Shown here: positions 36,526-48,667 of the stretch, in pieces
How the letters are laid out: each line of letters starts with the position of its first letter
Numbering within the stretch: position 1 is the stretch's first letter
Assembly (NCBI GenBank): GCA_031472005.1
Contig: PZJY01000011.1
Span: 620,001-684,000 of the forward strand
Reading direction: 5' to 3'
Length of the DNA stretch: 64,000 nucleotides
From: Tetracladium setigerum
Taxonomy: Eukaryota > Ascomycota > Leotiomycetes > Helotiales
The notes under the pieces: model-generated
Told to the model about the DNA's origin: nothing
Databases searched by the model: none
The model's input: the letters and a program-made list of their open reading frames with translations, nothing else
Made by a program: the position numbers and the translations under genes

Positions 36526-37980
36526 TTTGAGGGATTTCAATTGAAGAATAAACAATACCAGATTGAAGCAGAAGAAAGTGATAGTGAAAGAAAAATGAAC
36601 GAGTGATGGAGAGCTGGAAACAGAAGCAAAAAGGGAGATCAGCGGGGGTACAAGAGACTTATGAATGCTTCTCTTGTGTCCTAAAGAAAACGCAATTTAC
36701 CAAGAATATTGAGTTGACCATGCAAAAACATGAAGATCAAACGGCCTTTCGCCCAATTGAGGCTTCGCGGTCCGCTTATGTTAACGCTCATTTGGCGTTT
36801 CGAAACGCAATATATCTCCGAACAGAACGTCAAGTCAACCCCTGCCTCCTGAACACTTTCAGAACATCAGGTCTCCAACACACTCAAGAACGGAAGCCCA
36901 GTCCGCCCAGAACCCGAGAATCTCTTCCTCAAAGCTTGAAATTCGCCATCTCCCAAACAAGGCAGTCAGTCCAGCCATCAAATCTCAAGCCTTATCCTTC
37001 CCCGCAATCCAAAGAGCCAAAAAGCCCCTCTCGATATAAATGAAGTCTTTAGCCGCGAGAAGGATTCAAGTCACGATGTGCTATCGCAACGGGCCGCTTG
37101 ACCGCTGTGAGATTGCCAGCAGTATGAATGAGCCTTGACTCCCTCCCTTGAGTTCGAATATTGATGTGGAATTGAATTGTGGGGGAAAGGAGTGAGCAAT
37201 TAATTTATATCTGGCCATCGATGCTTTGGTTCGTCTTGTTTCGGAATTTGTGGATGTCAAGAGAGATTTGACAAGGACAAATTGTGGGGTCCTGAAATGG
37301 TCAAGCGCCCCTTTGGATTATATAAGCTTGTCAACATCACATCGAGGAAGTCGGCACATGCGCCTGTATAAACTTGAGAGGGGGAGAACTGTTGGTGGAT
37401 TAAATGTAAATTACTTATTGTTGGAGTAGGTACTGTATTTAGTACCGAATCTTCATTACTACATGATCCTCACAGCAGGAACGGCATTTTATCGGATGGC
37501 AGCTTCATATATTTACCTTTCTTGGTGACCCCTTTCCAGGGGGAAGTCCACGAGTACGATTTACGGTATACGAAAGCCCTTTTCCTCATCTAGATTGCAA
37601 ATATCGAACCTCATTCTTTACAGTACATCTCTAAGTATATGACCATGTCACCTTCAGATGATGAGAAAATACCGTGGCATCGCGTTTCCATTAATTAATC
37701 TAACCAATCTAACGAGTGAAAAAAACAACTCTGACCTTGTGGTCGCAACCCATACAGTAACGGTTCTGTTCGCCCAAAGCAAAAGAAGAAACAGGAACGA
37801 AGGGAGAGAAACGCCAAATGCCTTATGCAATGTCAACCTCCGCCGTCACGCCGGTTTTTTACGCTCTAAAAATGCTAAAGCGGCCAAACGCTTTTCCCTA
37901 AATATCAAATAAAGTACACCAAGAAAGAAAAATGTGGATGTTCATAAGTTGAGAAGTCTTCAAGGCCTCATCAACAACGT
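36526..37980. other. GH131 promoter side and 3' flank of the next gene
   Basis: 1.45 kb with no supportable gene. A 146-codon plus-strand frame at 36603-37043 runs from just upstream of the GH131 start, has no recognised motif, and is not called. Confidence 0.5.
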
Positions 37981-40809
37981 CTAGCGCTGTAGATATCCCC
38001 TCGTCTGTTGAGATTCGTGGATGTAGGAGGCAGGATTGGGAGAAGGCCGGGAGGATTGTGGTTGAGGTGGATGGTATTGAGATCGTGCCGCGGGTGAGGA
38101 GTTGTGACGGTTGTGACCGAAGGGGTGCATGTCGCGGGCCATGTTGTCTTGATAACCCATCATTTGCTCTCGAGATACCATTGGCATTGGGGAGTGACGT
38201 TGTTGCATCATTCCATAGTCTTCGGCTCCCAGAGATTGTTGTCGGGGTCCCAAAGATTGTCGGCGGTGGGGTCCTGTGGTATATTCACTTGGTCCCATTC
38301 CAAATCTCTCCGTTTGATGTCTTTGACCCATGGAGACATCTCTCTCATGCATGCCGTACTGTTGTCCTCCCATCACATCAGCGTGAGAATACTCCGGAGA
38401 GGGAGCGAACCTGCCCATCCGCGGCTGGTATCCACTCAGGCCTCTATTGTTTTGACCGGCGACCATCTGGCCATACCTTCCGGTCATCTGATCCTCTGCG
38501 GCAGGGTACATCATTGGATCGTGAGAAAAGCCGCCAAAATCAGATTGAGATCTCGAGTGCATTGGACGACCTCCTCGGTAACCACCAGCTTCAAGATGAG
38601 CGGCCATGGATTGACCAGTCATTCGTTGAGCAGTTGGAGCAGGGAGCGACTCAAATGCGGAACGGGGAAGAAAGTCGTCGCTGACCTCGTTCTCGCTAAT
38701 GCTTGGATAAGGCGCTCGACGTCCTTGGCGGATAGCAGGAAGGGAACGCTCGGAAAGAAGCTCTTCGTTGGGACGGCGTCGCTTCGTGGCATTATCACGG
38801 AAGTGAGATTCGTGAGTGATGGGAGTGTTCAGAGATTGAGAACGTTGATGGGCCTTTTTGGGGGCTGCCTTGATGGTTGACTTCTTGTCGTTTTTCTCTT
38901 TGGGGTCAAGGAGATGGGGAAGAAGCTCAAGATCGGGAAGTGAGGTCCCACTCGGCCGTCCAAGATCTCTTGATGCAAGCGGTTGAAGATGACGAGTATA
39001 CCTGCAGTTGTGAACTCTTTACCACAGTGAGCAACTAGCCATTCCGGGACCTTGGTAGTCGTTGAGGGATATCCGGACTCGTCTCTATCTCCAATGTCGC
39101 CGTCTTCATCCTGGGTCGAGGCACCACGCTTTCGCTTAATAGCACCAGCGGTACCCACAGCTTGAGCCTCAAGCTTATCACGGCGTTTCTGTTCCCGCTT
39201 TCTCAACGACAACTTCCAGTGCTCGAGACGGATACCATCACCATTGGCTGTGTTGGCCATGCTCCATTCGTGGATTCGACGGATTTGTATTTGGACAAGG
39301 TCGCATTGCGCCTTGGCCCACTTGTCTTGGTCACGGTACCGGCATCGTTGGTAGTGCTTTCGGCAAAGGTGTACCCAAAGTTCTTCGGGGATCTTTCGAG
39401 TACACATCTTATTGCGACCGAATATGTGCGAGATGGCTTTTCGTTGAGGACTGTCTGTGTCACAATCATCAATGTACATGCAAACTGGCTCCGAAATGAG
39501 AGCAGCAGCAGAAGCCGGGCTGTCTGGTGTAGGTTGCGGAAAGGACGCTTGCGGAGAAGAATTATCGGGGTGGTTGGAAGTTGGAGGGGTAGGTTCGTGT
39601 GGTGTTGGGCCGTGGTAGGCTCTGCCAATACCCATGGCAGCGAAGTTAGGAGCAGACACTGCGCGTTTGTGAGATTTGGTCTGATACCTATAGCGCTTGT
39701 TAGCAAAAACTTATTGGGAGAAAAGACAAAAGACAGAGTGTAGATATGAGCTGACAATTGTACACAGCAAATAGACAAAAACATTGGCGTTTTGTTGAAT
39801 GTATCGAGACAAAGGGGCAGCTCTATTGGCAAGAGACGGGAATATTAAGAGTTATACTTACTGTTCCGCTGCAAGATATGGGATCTGCAAGTTTCTATCT
39901 CGGGTGTCGAGATGGAGAGTGGGAACTGATGTTCGTTTGATGAGAAGGGTGTCGCTCGGAGATCCAGGACGGTTAATATCTTGAGTTCGTTAGCGATTTA
40001 GTCAAGCCGATTTAATGAATAGCCTCACCATTCACTGTACGTGAATTGTCTCCGTCCACTACATTCACCTTCTCGGCTTTGCTTTCCATGTCGCCCTCAA
40101 TTGAAGCCCAAACGTCAGCATTCGGTGTGCTACTTGAAGCACTTCCGCCATTACTGATCGATCGGAAATGTCGCGGGGTGAAGCGAGCTGGCCGTAATTC
40201 TTCAGGCTGTTGGCTAAGAAAACGACGCTCACCACCTTCTGGTCGTATGGTTGCTGCTGAAGATGGAGCATCTCCAAAAGATTGATCTTCGGCAATTTGG
40301 GCCAAGGTATCCAGCGATCTGGTTGGGGAATGGTCGTGGTGGAAACGTGCCCGCGCCTCCTCTTCGTCTCTATTTCTGAATGGCGATATCTCCACAGATT
40401 GAAAGGTGCCCTTGGGAGAAAGTAGCGGATCGGGTAGGTTGCTGGTGAGGGTTCTGGGGCTGTTGAGAGTCGAAATGGAAGAGTACCTCGAATGGGGTGC
40501 TGAATGTAATGACGAAGATGTGAAGGACGAGAGGCTACTTCTGCTGTCGGTAAACTTGTGGATGGGAGATGTTGGCATTGCTGAGACAAATGGGATAACA
40601 GTTGTCGTATCCTCATCTCCAAGGTGGAAGGCCTCCTGCTCATCAACTTCTGGTGAAGTTAACTTCATCGCCGCCGTATTAAGAGGCAACGAATATCCCC
40701 CCGCGTCCCATGGCGTCCGACTCCGAGTGGGTAATCTCAATGTTTCTGGTCCCTTCTTTTGCTGATCAACAGCAGAAGAACTCTCGTTCAGAAGAGATGT
40801 GACGTCCAT
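37981..40809 (-). CDS. Fungal-specific protein with a conserved Cys/His-rich domain (one apparent frameshift)
   Basis: ATG at 40809 (MDVTSLLNESSSAV). Exons are 40029-40809, 39862-39979 and 37981-39687. Introns of 49 and 174 nt keep frame, giving 868 residues once one G is added to GGG at 38935-38937 (restoring HFP-DLELLPHLLDPKEK). The N-terminal half is Ser/Pro-rich and disordered. The middle has a compact conserved block: VCMYIDDC, KAISHIFGRNKMCTRKIPEE, WVHLCRKHYQRCRYR and CDLVQIQIRRIHEW. Its Cys/His spacing could bind zinc. The C-terminal ~220 residues are Gln/Met/Arg-rich low complexity. I recall similar proteins in filamentous ascomycetes, sometimes named ORP1-like, without known function. 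A nuclear or RNA/DNA-binding role is inference only. Confidence 0.8.
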
Positions 40810-43800
40810 CTTGATGATTGTCGAGTATATCCTTTCTTCCCACCTAAGTCTCAAAATGCTTCCGCTCACATGCGTCTTCCCAAAGTGGTCCTTCGCGAAA
40901 AGAGCCTCTTCGGTATTGTCAAGGATAGACTGATCTTCGGCTCCAAATGTTCTGTTGTAATTTCTCCAGATTTCTATCAAAACAGTCCGAGGAGCGAGGG
41001 TGGTCGTCGGGGATATGTACCCTGGATATCTGGAGATGGAAAGAAGGGGGTTTCAAGTTTCATGAATGAGAGACTTGCGCATTCAGAAATAGCTGTCCGA
41101 TAAAACACCCACAACTCCCAAGCGAATGAGGATTTCTTCCCGGATTACCTTAGATCTAACCGGAATAGATCCAAACAAGCTTCTAGTCGAGCCGGAAGAA
41201 GAAGTGAGAGGCTTGTGGTTGGTGGTTGGGTTGAGGTCAGATGTGTGCATTGACCTTTTGGCGAGGTTCGAAACAGTCCGATGAAGCTTCAAGTGTCGAG
41301 CTTAATATTCACAAACATCAGAATTTGTCAAGGCATCCAGCGGATATGCCAGTGCCCGGCATGGACAATGGAACTGATGTTGACTCGTCCCGCGATGTTG
41401 AGGCTTGGAGAGTCTGGTCGTTGTGGCCCGATTGTTTATATATGCCAATAACCACTGTCTGCTATTGGATGTGGAGTCCTCAGCAGATCGCCTATGCTGG
41501 GCTTCCAAGAGTCACTCGCAATCGGGTGTTGAGGACCCAGGTACGTATGAGATGGTGGGAGGTATTATCCATCCACGAAATAGAACAGAAAACAAAGACA
41601 GGACGAAGAGATGGCCATTCACACTACGATGGAAGTTAAGGCTGTTCCGGCTATTCGATATGCATACAGTAGAATGGTCTGCCAGGTTGGGCCACGGGAA
41701 GTGGAGCAAGTAGGCAGTAGTAGATATGTGAAGAAAACGGGCGGCCTCCGACATGAGGCACCGCAGGTGGTTGAAGAGGAAAAAGAGAAGTGAAGCTGAG
41801 CAGTTGGGGACGTCCACCCACACCCTACTGGGAGGCGGAGAGCGTGATACGCATGCATTGATTAAGAAACGGAGGACTCGGAGCCAGTGTTTGACGTTGA
41901 AAAACCCCACACTATGAGGATCATGGCGGGTGAGTGGAGCAACGGTCGGAGCCTTGTCGATAGTAGTCAAGGGTGCTTACTCCAGCGTCCAACAGCAGGC
42001 GTGCTACTTGTGTAGTACTCACTACTAAATCGTGCTGGTGGTTATGTGGGTTAAGACGCTTTGAGACTGATGCCAACTCTTGATCGTTCACAGGATGCCA
42101 GTTATCGTCTGAACTCTGAGGCAACTGATCGGGATCTAACGATCGTCCCAGGGATCTTAGCGGCGCTATGAATCATATATGATACTCAAAGTGCTTCCTC
42201 ATATGCTATTTCTGGTTATTTGCACGAGCGTAAGAATGCCGCAGTCAAGAGCAGCCTCAAAAAGCTGGGACAAGTCTGCCACCAGTGACAGCGTTTCAAA
42301 CACGATTCAATCCTTCTTTTTCTTCTCTCAAACAATCCAGGGCCAAATTGTTTGATTCTGACGATTCCGGAAACTTGTGACATGTCTGACTTTCAACCCA
42401 CGGACTGTTGCAGTAGTAGCTCGGTACTTGGTGGAGGAGCGAGAGCTTGTTAGCGAAGGAATTTTCGAGATTTCCGGTCTGCATTTGTTGTTGAGAAGCA
42501 TGCAGGCATGCGTTCTGAGCTGGATCGGGAGAGGAGAGAAAGCATATCTCGTATGGTAGTAGTAGTAGGGTGCCCTCGCATGTACAGTGTACAAAGACGA
42601 ATGAGGCTGTTTGGCTTCGCGTGTCCTTGAAGGCTGTGGTGGAACGACGATTTCCTGAGTACAGAGTACTTGTGTGGTTTGGCAAAGCTCGACATGCCTC
42701 GATTGCTTTTCTCTCGCACCGACTCCAGACCCGTGGTCAAAGCCCTTCCGTCATGAGGGATCTCTGGCTCATCAGCTGCCAACACATTCTTGCAGGGCGC
42801 GTCGGAGCAGATTGCAGTGCTCCATATGAGCAATTTGTGGCCATATCAACAACAATCAACAACAATCAAAAGTCGCCTGGGATGCCCTGATCACGTTGTC
42901 CAGAAGTTCGCGACTGGTGCATAGCGTAGTAAAGTGGCATACAGTAGCACACAGTAGCATCTAGGATTGGGCGATGCTGAGTGGGCAGTCGTTGCGGAAG
43001 AAACGGTGCAGGAGCAGGATGGGAAAAGAACCGTCTGACTCGCAATTGGCTGTGGCGGGCTGGCTCGAGGGGCTCTTCTGTTTCAATATCTGCAACAGAC
43101 CAGCCCTCTCCTCTCTCCTTCAGACCTCAACTGAATGGAAATCCCTGGACTCTCTGAACTCTCCGAACTCTGGGAGCTCCCTGGATCCGTTTCAGAATTC
43201 CGTCGGGGCCTTTGGTTTGTCGAAGATAATCGAGTATCGCGATGGATGATGCTGGGACGGAAATCCAGCTGCCACACAGACGAACGGATCGCATCCATCG
43301 CACACCACAATAATGCCATCGCATCGACATCTTCGTATTTCCCAATTTCATGCCTCTCTCTCTCTTCTTTTCCCATGTCGCAGCATCATCGTCAAAGATG
43401 TCCTGCACGCGGATCCTAGTTGGCGGAATGGCAATTGTGGTTGGACTTTGGCGACAACACCGTCGATGGTGCTCAGGCACAAAGGAGCGAATGCGGTAAG
43501 GAGAAAGCCAACAAGCTGCAATCCAAAATAGCCCTCCCGCACAGACTTCGTCTGAACTCTGACCAATTTCGCACGTGTGTGCAAAGAGCTTTCCTCTTTT
43601 CCCGTGAAAGATTTGAAATATTGACGAGTTGGCTGAGGGAATGGTGGGAAAAAAAGAAAGCAGGAAAGGGACTTTGCGATGTGTTTTGGAACCCATGGGA
43701 AATTAGGTACTCGGTACCCTTCGTAAGGGATTTCTGGTAAGTCACGTGAGGATACACTCGAGTCCGGATCTCTAGCGAGCTCTACCTTCTCCTGTTCAAT

Positions 43801-45639
43801 CGGGGAGGCCACTACTTTCACTCGCCGAAAGATAGAGTGATGTTTATCATCAATCTTATCTATGTTTAGATTTAGTCTGACCTTCAGACTTAGATCCTCG
43901 CCATCTGAAGTTCTAGAATCAGGTTTGTTTTGTTTCATACATCGATCCTCCCAACAACGCAAACAAATTCTGAAGCGACCAGGGGAAATGCCTCGGAGCC
44001 TGGTTTGACTGTCATCTCCAAAACACTGGCCATCGTTGCCTTTGATCATTCAATTCATGAAGAAGGTAAACATTATATGTGGCTTCAATCCCTGTTTGCT
44101 ATTTGTCCCCTGTGATCTCAAGCAATGACCATAACTTGTTATTCTGACAATCCTTTTACCCCTGTCTAGTGACAATAGTTGCTGCGGATAATTCGGTTGT
44201 CATCTCACACGATGGGCTCAATAGCAGCGTTCAGCTATTGTGATCACCAGATCTACACATTAACCTTGTTCTTCTTCGGGCCCTTCCATCCGCTAGCCCT
44301 TCTCATGGCCCAATTCAAACACAACAACAACACCTAACTTGTGCGCGTGCGAAGTAGTCACACAGAGTATTGTGCATTCCTCCAAAGTATCTTCAGCTTC
44401 ACCGAGACGAAACAAAACATTTCCATCGAAACAGACAAGATGTTCGGCGCAAAAAAACCGATAGTCAATATGTACTACTGTCAGCCAGGATTCCCCTCTT
44501 CCGCCGCCAACTCTATCAGGTGCAAAGACAAGCAAGGTGCTTGTATGATGCAGAAACTTATTCTCTCTTCGCTCCAAACAAAAACGTTTATGTTTGAACT
44601 GCATGGCAAATCCTCCGTAGCGGAAAACTCTAAAGCGTCCTTCCCCTTCCCGCACTCTACGTCTAGTTTCCCTCGTCGCTGACCACCTTCATCAGTTCGA
44701 TGGCCTGGTCTGCTGGACATATTCTAATCCTCAACTACTGCCGCCGTCGTCTCTTCTCGTCAGCTACTTCATGTTGATGGATATTGTCCTATGCCCTGGT
44801 GCCCATCAAACGAGAAAAGGAAGTGCAGTTCTCGGAATGAGCATCCTCTCCATCCGGACTCAACTCTATCTCTTTCTAGCAACTCCATCCATAATCCAAA
44901 CATGCGCAAAATCCACTCTCAAAATCCTACCCCACATCTGACAAACCAATCGCAACCACTCCCTCCAGAATTGTGGTACACAGGTTCATCTTTCCATCTT
45001 GCCATCACTATCTCGGCCGAGATGGAAGACGCCAACCCCTCCATCCCAGCCCTCAAACACCACGCATGAACGACTATCAAAATCCAAAACAACCCACCAA
45101 AAACTTTTCACGTTTCAGAACCTACGATCTCTCATTGCTCCCAAACACCCCAAAGGCTATTTTCTTCATCCCGTCTTTTTGCCCCGTCGTCTTTCCTCTT
45201 CGAGAATCCAGTTCGAGAATACGGCTCGCGTTCGTTTTCGCGTTTTCAGAATGTGTCAAAAATCCCAAAAGGTAACGTGCCCAGGGTACAGAGTGACGTT
45301 TGTAGTAAGTCTTGCTTGATGGTACGTGCGTTGCAAACAGAGAAACGGAAACGAAAATAAAACAACTGAAGAAGGAAGGGATGGATGGATCGGCTTGTAG
45401 TTGTGGGTGTGGGGTGCGGATGAGCATCTTCGGAGTATTCAAGGAAGTCGATGTGCGTTGACGGAGTCGGGGTTAAGGTTAACAACTGCCTTGCAAGGTT
45501 GTTCGGACATTTTTGTTTATCATCGAGATTTTAGAGGTGCAAACGCGGTCTTCAGGCTGGGTTGATGCTGGAATGGCTTGTACCATGTACCAAGTAAGGT
45601 GCTCTCTTGCGTGGCGGTGGATGTGATGCTTTGGAATCA

Positions 45640-46480
45640 GAATGTGGAAACAAAGTTTCGAGTCAGTCAGGTTAGGTTGCTACCTTCTGGCTGTGAAGTG
45701 TGAAGGTATGGTAGGAAGGATGAATGAAAGTGATGATGGAATCTTCTGGTATATCTCCATGACTTGCGAGTGACTCGTTGTGAGAAGGCTAGTATGGTTC
45801 AGTGGCCCGGAACAGTCAATATGTGAAAATAAAGTTTGAGGAGGGTTTCTGTGGTAATGGGCTGCTGACCTCACTGCTGACCTCACAAGTATGGTAGGAA
45901 CACCAGGAAGGAAGGCTGAAAGTGAGAATAGAATATGGCGATGAGGTTCCTTAGTCGGTGTGTACGGCTGGATGCTTCCAAACCAAATTGTGGAAATAAA
46001 GTTTGAAGTGAGTGAGTTTGGCTTGGTTTTTGACTTCAAGATTATGGCACAATCGTGGAAAGAAAGGATGAAAACAAGATGGAAGATGGGGGGATTGAGT
46101 ATACTTCGATGTAGTGTCCGATGGGGGTTCTATGGCTTGCAGTGGACAGGCGGGAGACAAACTCAAGCCGTGAAGGTTGACAGAAGTTCAAGAGCCTTCT
46201 TTTCAGCTGCTTTCAAGGCAGACCAGATCGTGATATTGCGTGCTTAATGTGTTGGTTTAATAGTTTACTCAGAACATGTAGAATAAAAGTTTAGAAAACT
46301 GAGTTTGAATTATTACATTCTGACTTCAAGGCAAGGCATGATGGAAGTAAGGCTGAGAATGAGAATGAGAATGAGAATTAGAATGTTGTAGGGCGCTGTG
46401 ATTGTTCGTTGGCCATCAGAGAAAGGTTCTCAGAACTTTAGAATCAGAAGTGCAATTCGATGCAAAGAGTGAAAGGTAAA
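45640..46480 (+). repeat. Degenerate tandem repeat array
   Basis: Units begin with variants of GTGGAAATAAAGTTTGA at about 45644, 45823, 45990 and 46278 (spacings about 179, 167 and 288). Each is followed by GTATGGTAGGAAGGATGAA-like and GGCTGAAAGTGAGAAT-like segments at similar distances. A (GAGAAT)n run at 46353-46383 lies in the last unit. Confidence 0.6.
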
Positions 46481-46652
46481 CATATACATTTGGAACATCA
46501 TTGAGATATGCACACTTTCACAAAATAACGATGGTGTTGTGTCAGTCTTACGAAATTCAATATCGTCGCCAAAGACGTGTCAGGCAGCAAAAGTTGTTGA
46601 CAATTTGATAGACGGGGTTTTCGCCTAGCATGAATCACTCCGGCTGACCAGA

Positions 46653-46752
46653 CTACGAGATCTAAGTATATTCACTTCTCAGTCATCGGAAATCTGAGAA
46701 GGCTACGAGAATTGAGTATATTCACTTCTAAGTAGTCGGGGATCTGAGAAGG
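46653..46752 (+). repeat. 50-bp tandem duplication with internal inverted repeat
   Basis: Two units, 46653-46702 and 46703-46752, share CTACGAGA, GAGTATATTCACTTCT-like and ATCTGAGAAGG blocks. Unit 1 contains the inverted pair CTTCTCAG...CTGAGAAG, which can form a hairpin; unit 2 has one change in the left arm. Confidence 0.75.
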
Positions 46753-47884
46753 CCTCAGAAGTAAATAGTCTGATCTCATCAGTAGATTCTGCTCAATATG
46801 TTCGAACACCTAACATGAGATTTTTCATCTCACCTGGGCCGGATTATTGGGCGAGTGAGTGAAGAGTTTAGCTCTTTGTTTTGCTATTGTTGAATTACTG
46901 AAGAGTTGACACAATTTTTAGGACTGAGTCGTCGAACCTCAATAGTTCTCATATTCCTCTTGATATCCCGAAGTGAATGTCACTTCATGCTGAATTTGTT
47001 TGAACTTCTTGATTCCAGTCGCAGTTAGCTAATATATATTGTAAAGTATAGCAATTTCCTACCTACTGTAACGAGAAGAAAGAACAAAACTTATCTAAGT
47101 AGATCTTATAGTTGTTTTTTTTGGTTTCGTTGACTTCTCATTGTTTTTCACCGATCAACAGCAATGAATGTTCAATTTCTTCTACTGCCTCCAAATGCCA
47201 CATCACACCATCTATAATTACATTGGATACACTACAATCTCATCAGAGAAGAACCAAAATAAGTTCAAAGATAATTCTAAAACCTATCGAGCCGGCTAGC
47301 CTCCTCAGAAACCAGAACTCTTCCACCACAATACCACTTCCCAATCCACCATCAAAGTCAAACATTTCCAAAGTACAATCATTCTTCAGCATCCACCATA
47401 CCATCCAAAGTCTCCCCCTTCCCCCGAAAAGCGATAGAAGCAAAAAAAAAGGAGAACAAGCATCCGATATCAAATCGCTCTTTTACCCAAAAAGAAAGCC
47501 CAATGCAATTTTACTACCATCAACCTTCTCAATGACCCCATAACATTTTCAGAAAGCTAGTAATATCGTAAGTACAGTATACTGCTTCAAATAATCATAT
47601 CAAATATTAACCATCCACAAGAAAACTCCATCATGCTGACTATCAAAAGTTCCAACCATAAAATCAAAACGTATCATAGCCCAGCCCACACATATATCCT
47701 CAACAGAAGAACAAACCGAACAAGCAAGCAGAAGAGTAGTTTTCCTATTCCTTTTCTCTTATTTTATTTTATTTTTACACGTAGGGTACGTCATATCATC
47801 ACACGCAATATAACGCTTTCAGAGTATCAAAAAAGGTCTAAAGTTTTGAAATTCCAAATTTCCAAAAGTCCAAAATTCGAAGTC

Positions 47885-48180
47885 CCTTTCACCTTCTCCC
47901 TTCCCTTTCCTTCCCTTCCCACCGTCCACCTTCCACCTTCTACATTACCCATTCCCTCACAGTACCCATCTAGTGACGACCAAGACCAAGAATAAATGCT
48001 TCAATTTTATACCTACTGACCTACTCTACTACCTATTCTACCTCCGCAAATTTTTGATTCAATCCTCCCACTCTCCCACATTCATTCCCTTCCCTCTCCC
48101 CTCCCCCTATTCCCTCCCCTTCCCCTATTCCCTCAGTCCCTTTCCCCTCTATTCCCTCCTACCTCCCCAACCCCACCTGC
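47885..48180 (+). promoter_or_regulatory. CT-rich tracts, possible promoter of an antisense or non-coding transcript
   Basis: Two long, almost pure pyrimidine stretches lie on the plus strand. In filamentous fungi such tracts often sit just upstream of transcription starts on the sense strand. No plus-strand gene follows; transcription would run antisense into the 3' end of the RasGAP gene. This is inference. Confidence 0.25.
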
Positions 48181-48667
48181 CCATCCCCGGAAAAGAAAAG
48201 AAAAAGACATTCGAAAAAAAAACCAAAGGGTATAACCACCAAAAATATGCCCCCAAAGTGTGCGTGTCTCTCTATTCATTCCATTTCATTTCATATCATT
48301 TCGTTTTCCTTCTCCAAAGAATTCAGGAGTTCCCAAAAGGTCTCATGGCTATGCCCATTTCGTTCACTCATTTCCAACCCAATCCATTCCAATCCATCGT
48401 CCGAAGAACAAAAATAATAACAAAAGAGAACTTTCAAAAGAAAAAGCAACAGAGAAAGAGAAAGAGAAAGAGAAAGAGAAAGATGATGCCGCTGCGAGTA
48501 GGCTCGAGAAGAAGAAGACGACGACGACGATGATGAAGAAAAAAAGTGTTTAAAAAGAAAAGTATTCCCGAAGGATAGGGAGAGAGTTGAAAATAGCGAG
48601 TCCACACCCCAACTCCTTCCCCAGTCTCCAAACAACCCCTTTCTCACACTTCTATTCCAGTTCCCTG

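Larger units (their letters stand above)
40810..48667. other. 7.9-kb region without a recognisable gene
   Basis: Frames of 60-230 codons occur on both strands, often overlapping each other, with no domain or consistent splicing that I recognise. The left part should include the promoter and 5' leader of the 37981-40809 gene. It contains a degenerate tandem array (45640-46480), a 50-bp tandem duplication (46653-46752), and CT-rich tracts on the plus strand (about 47885-47965 and 48070-48180). Non-coding RNA or a fast-evolving small gene cannot be excluded. Confidence 0.5.

Noticed and set aside
36603..37043. 146-codon plus-strand frame near the GH131 promoter
   Set aside because: No recognisable family, and it probably overlaps the promoter and leader of the GH131 gene.
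37055..37125. tRNA-like sequence (GATTCAAGTC near a GC-rich stem)
   Set aside because: Arms do not pair into a cloverleaf and the T-loop consensus is not met.
43348..44049. 233-codon minus-strand frame in the gene-poor region
   Set aside because: Several overlapping frames of similar length on both strands and no conserved motif; likely chance.
46353..46383. Telomere-like repeat
   Set aside because: GAGAAT units do not match the fungal TTAGGG repeat; a simple microsatellite.
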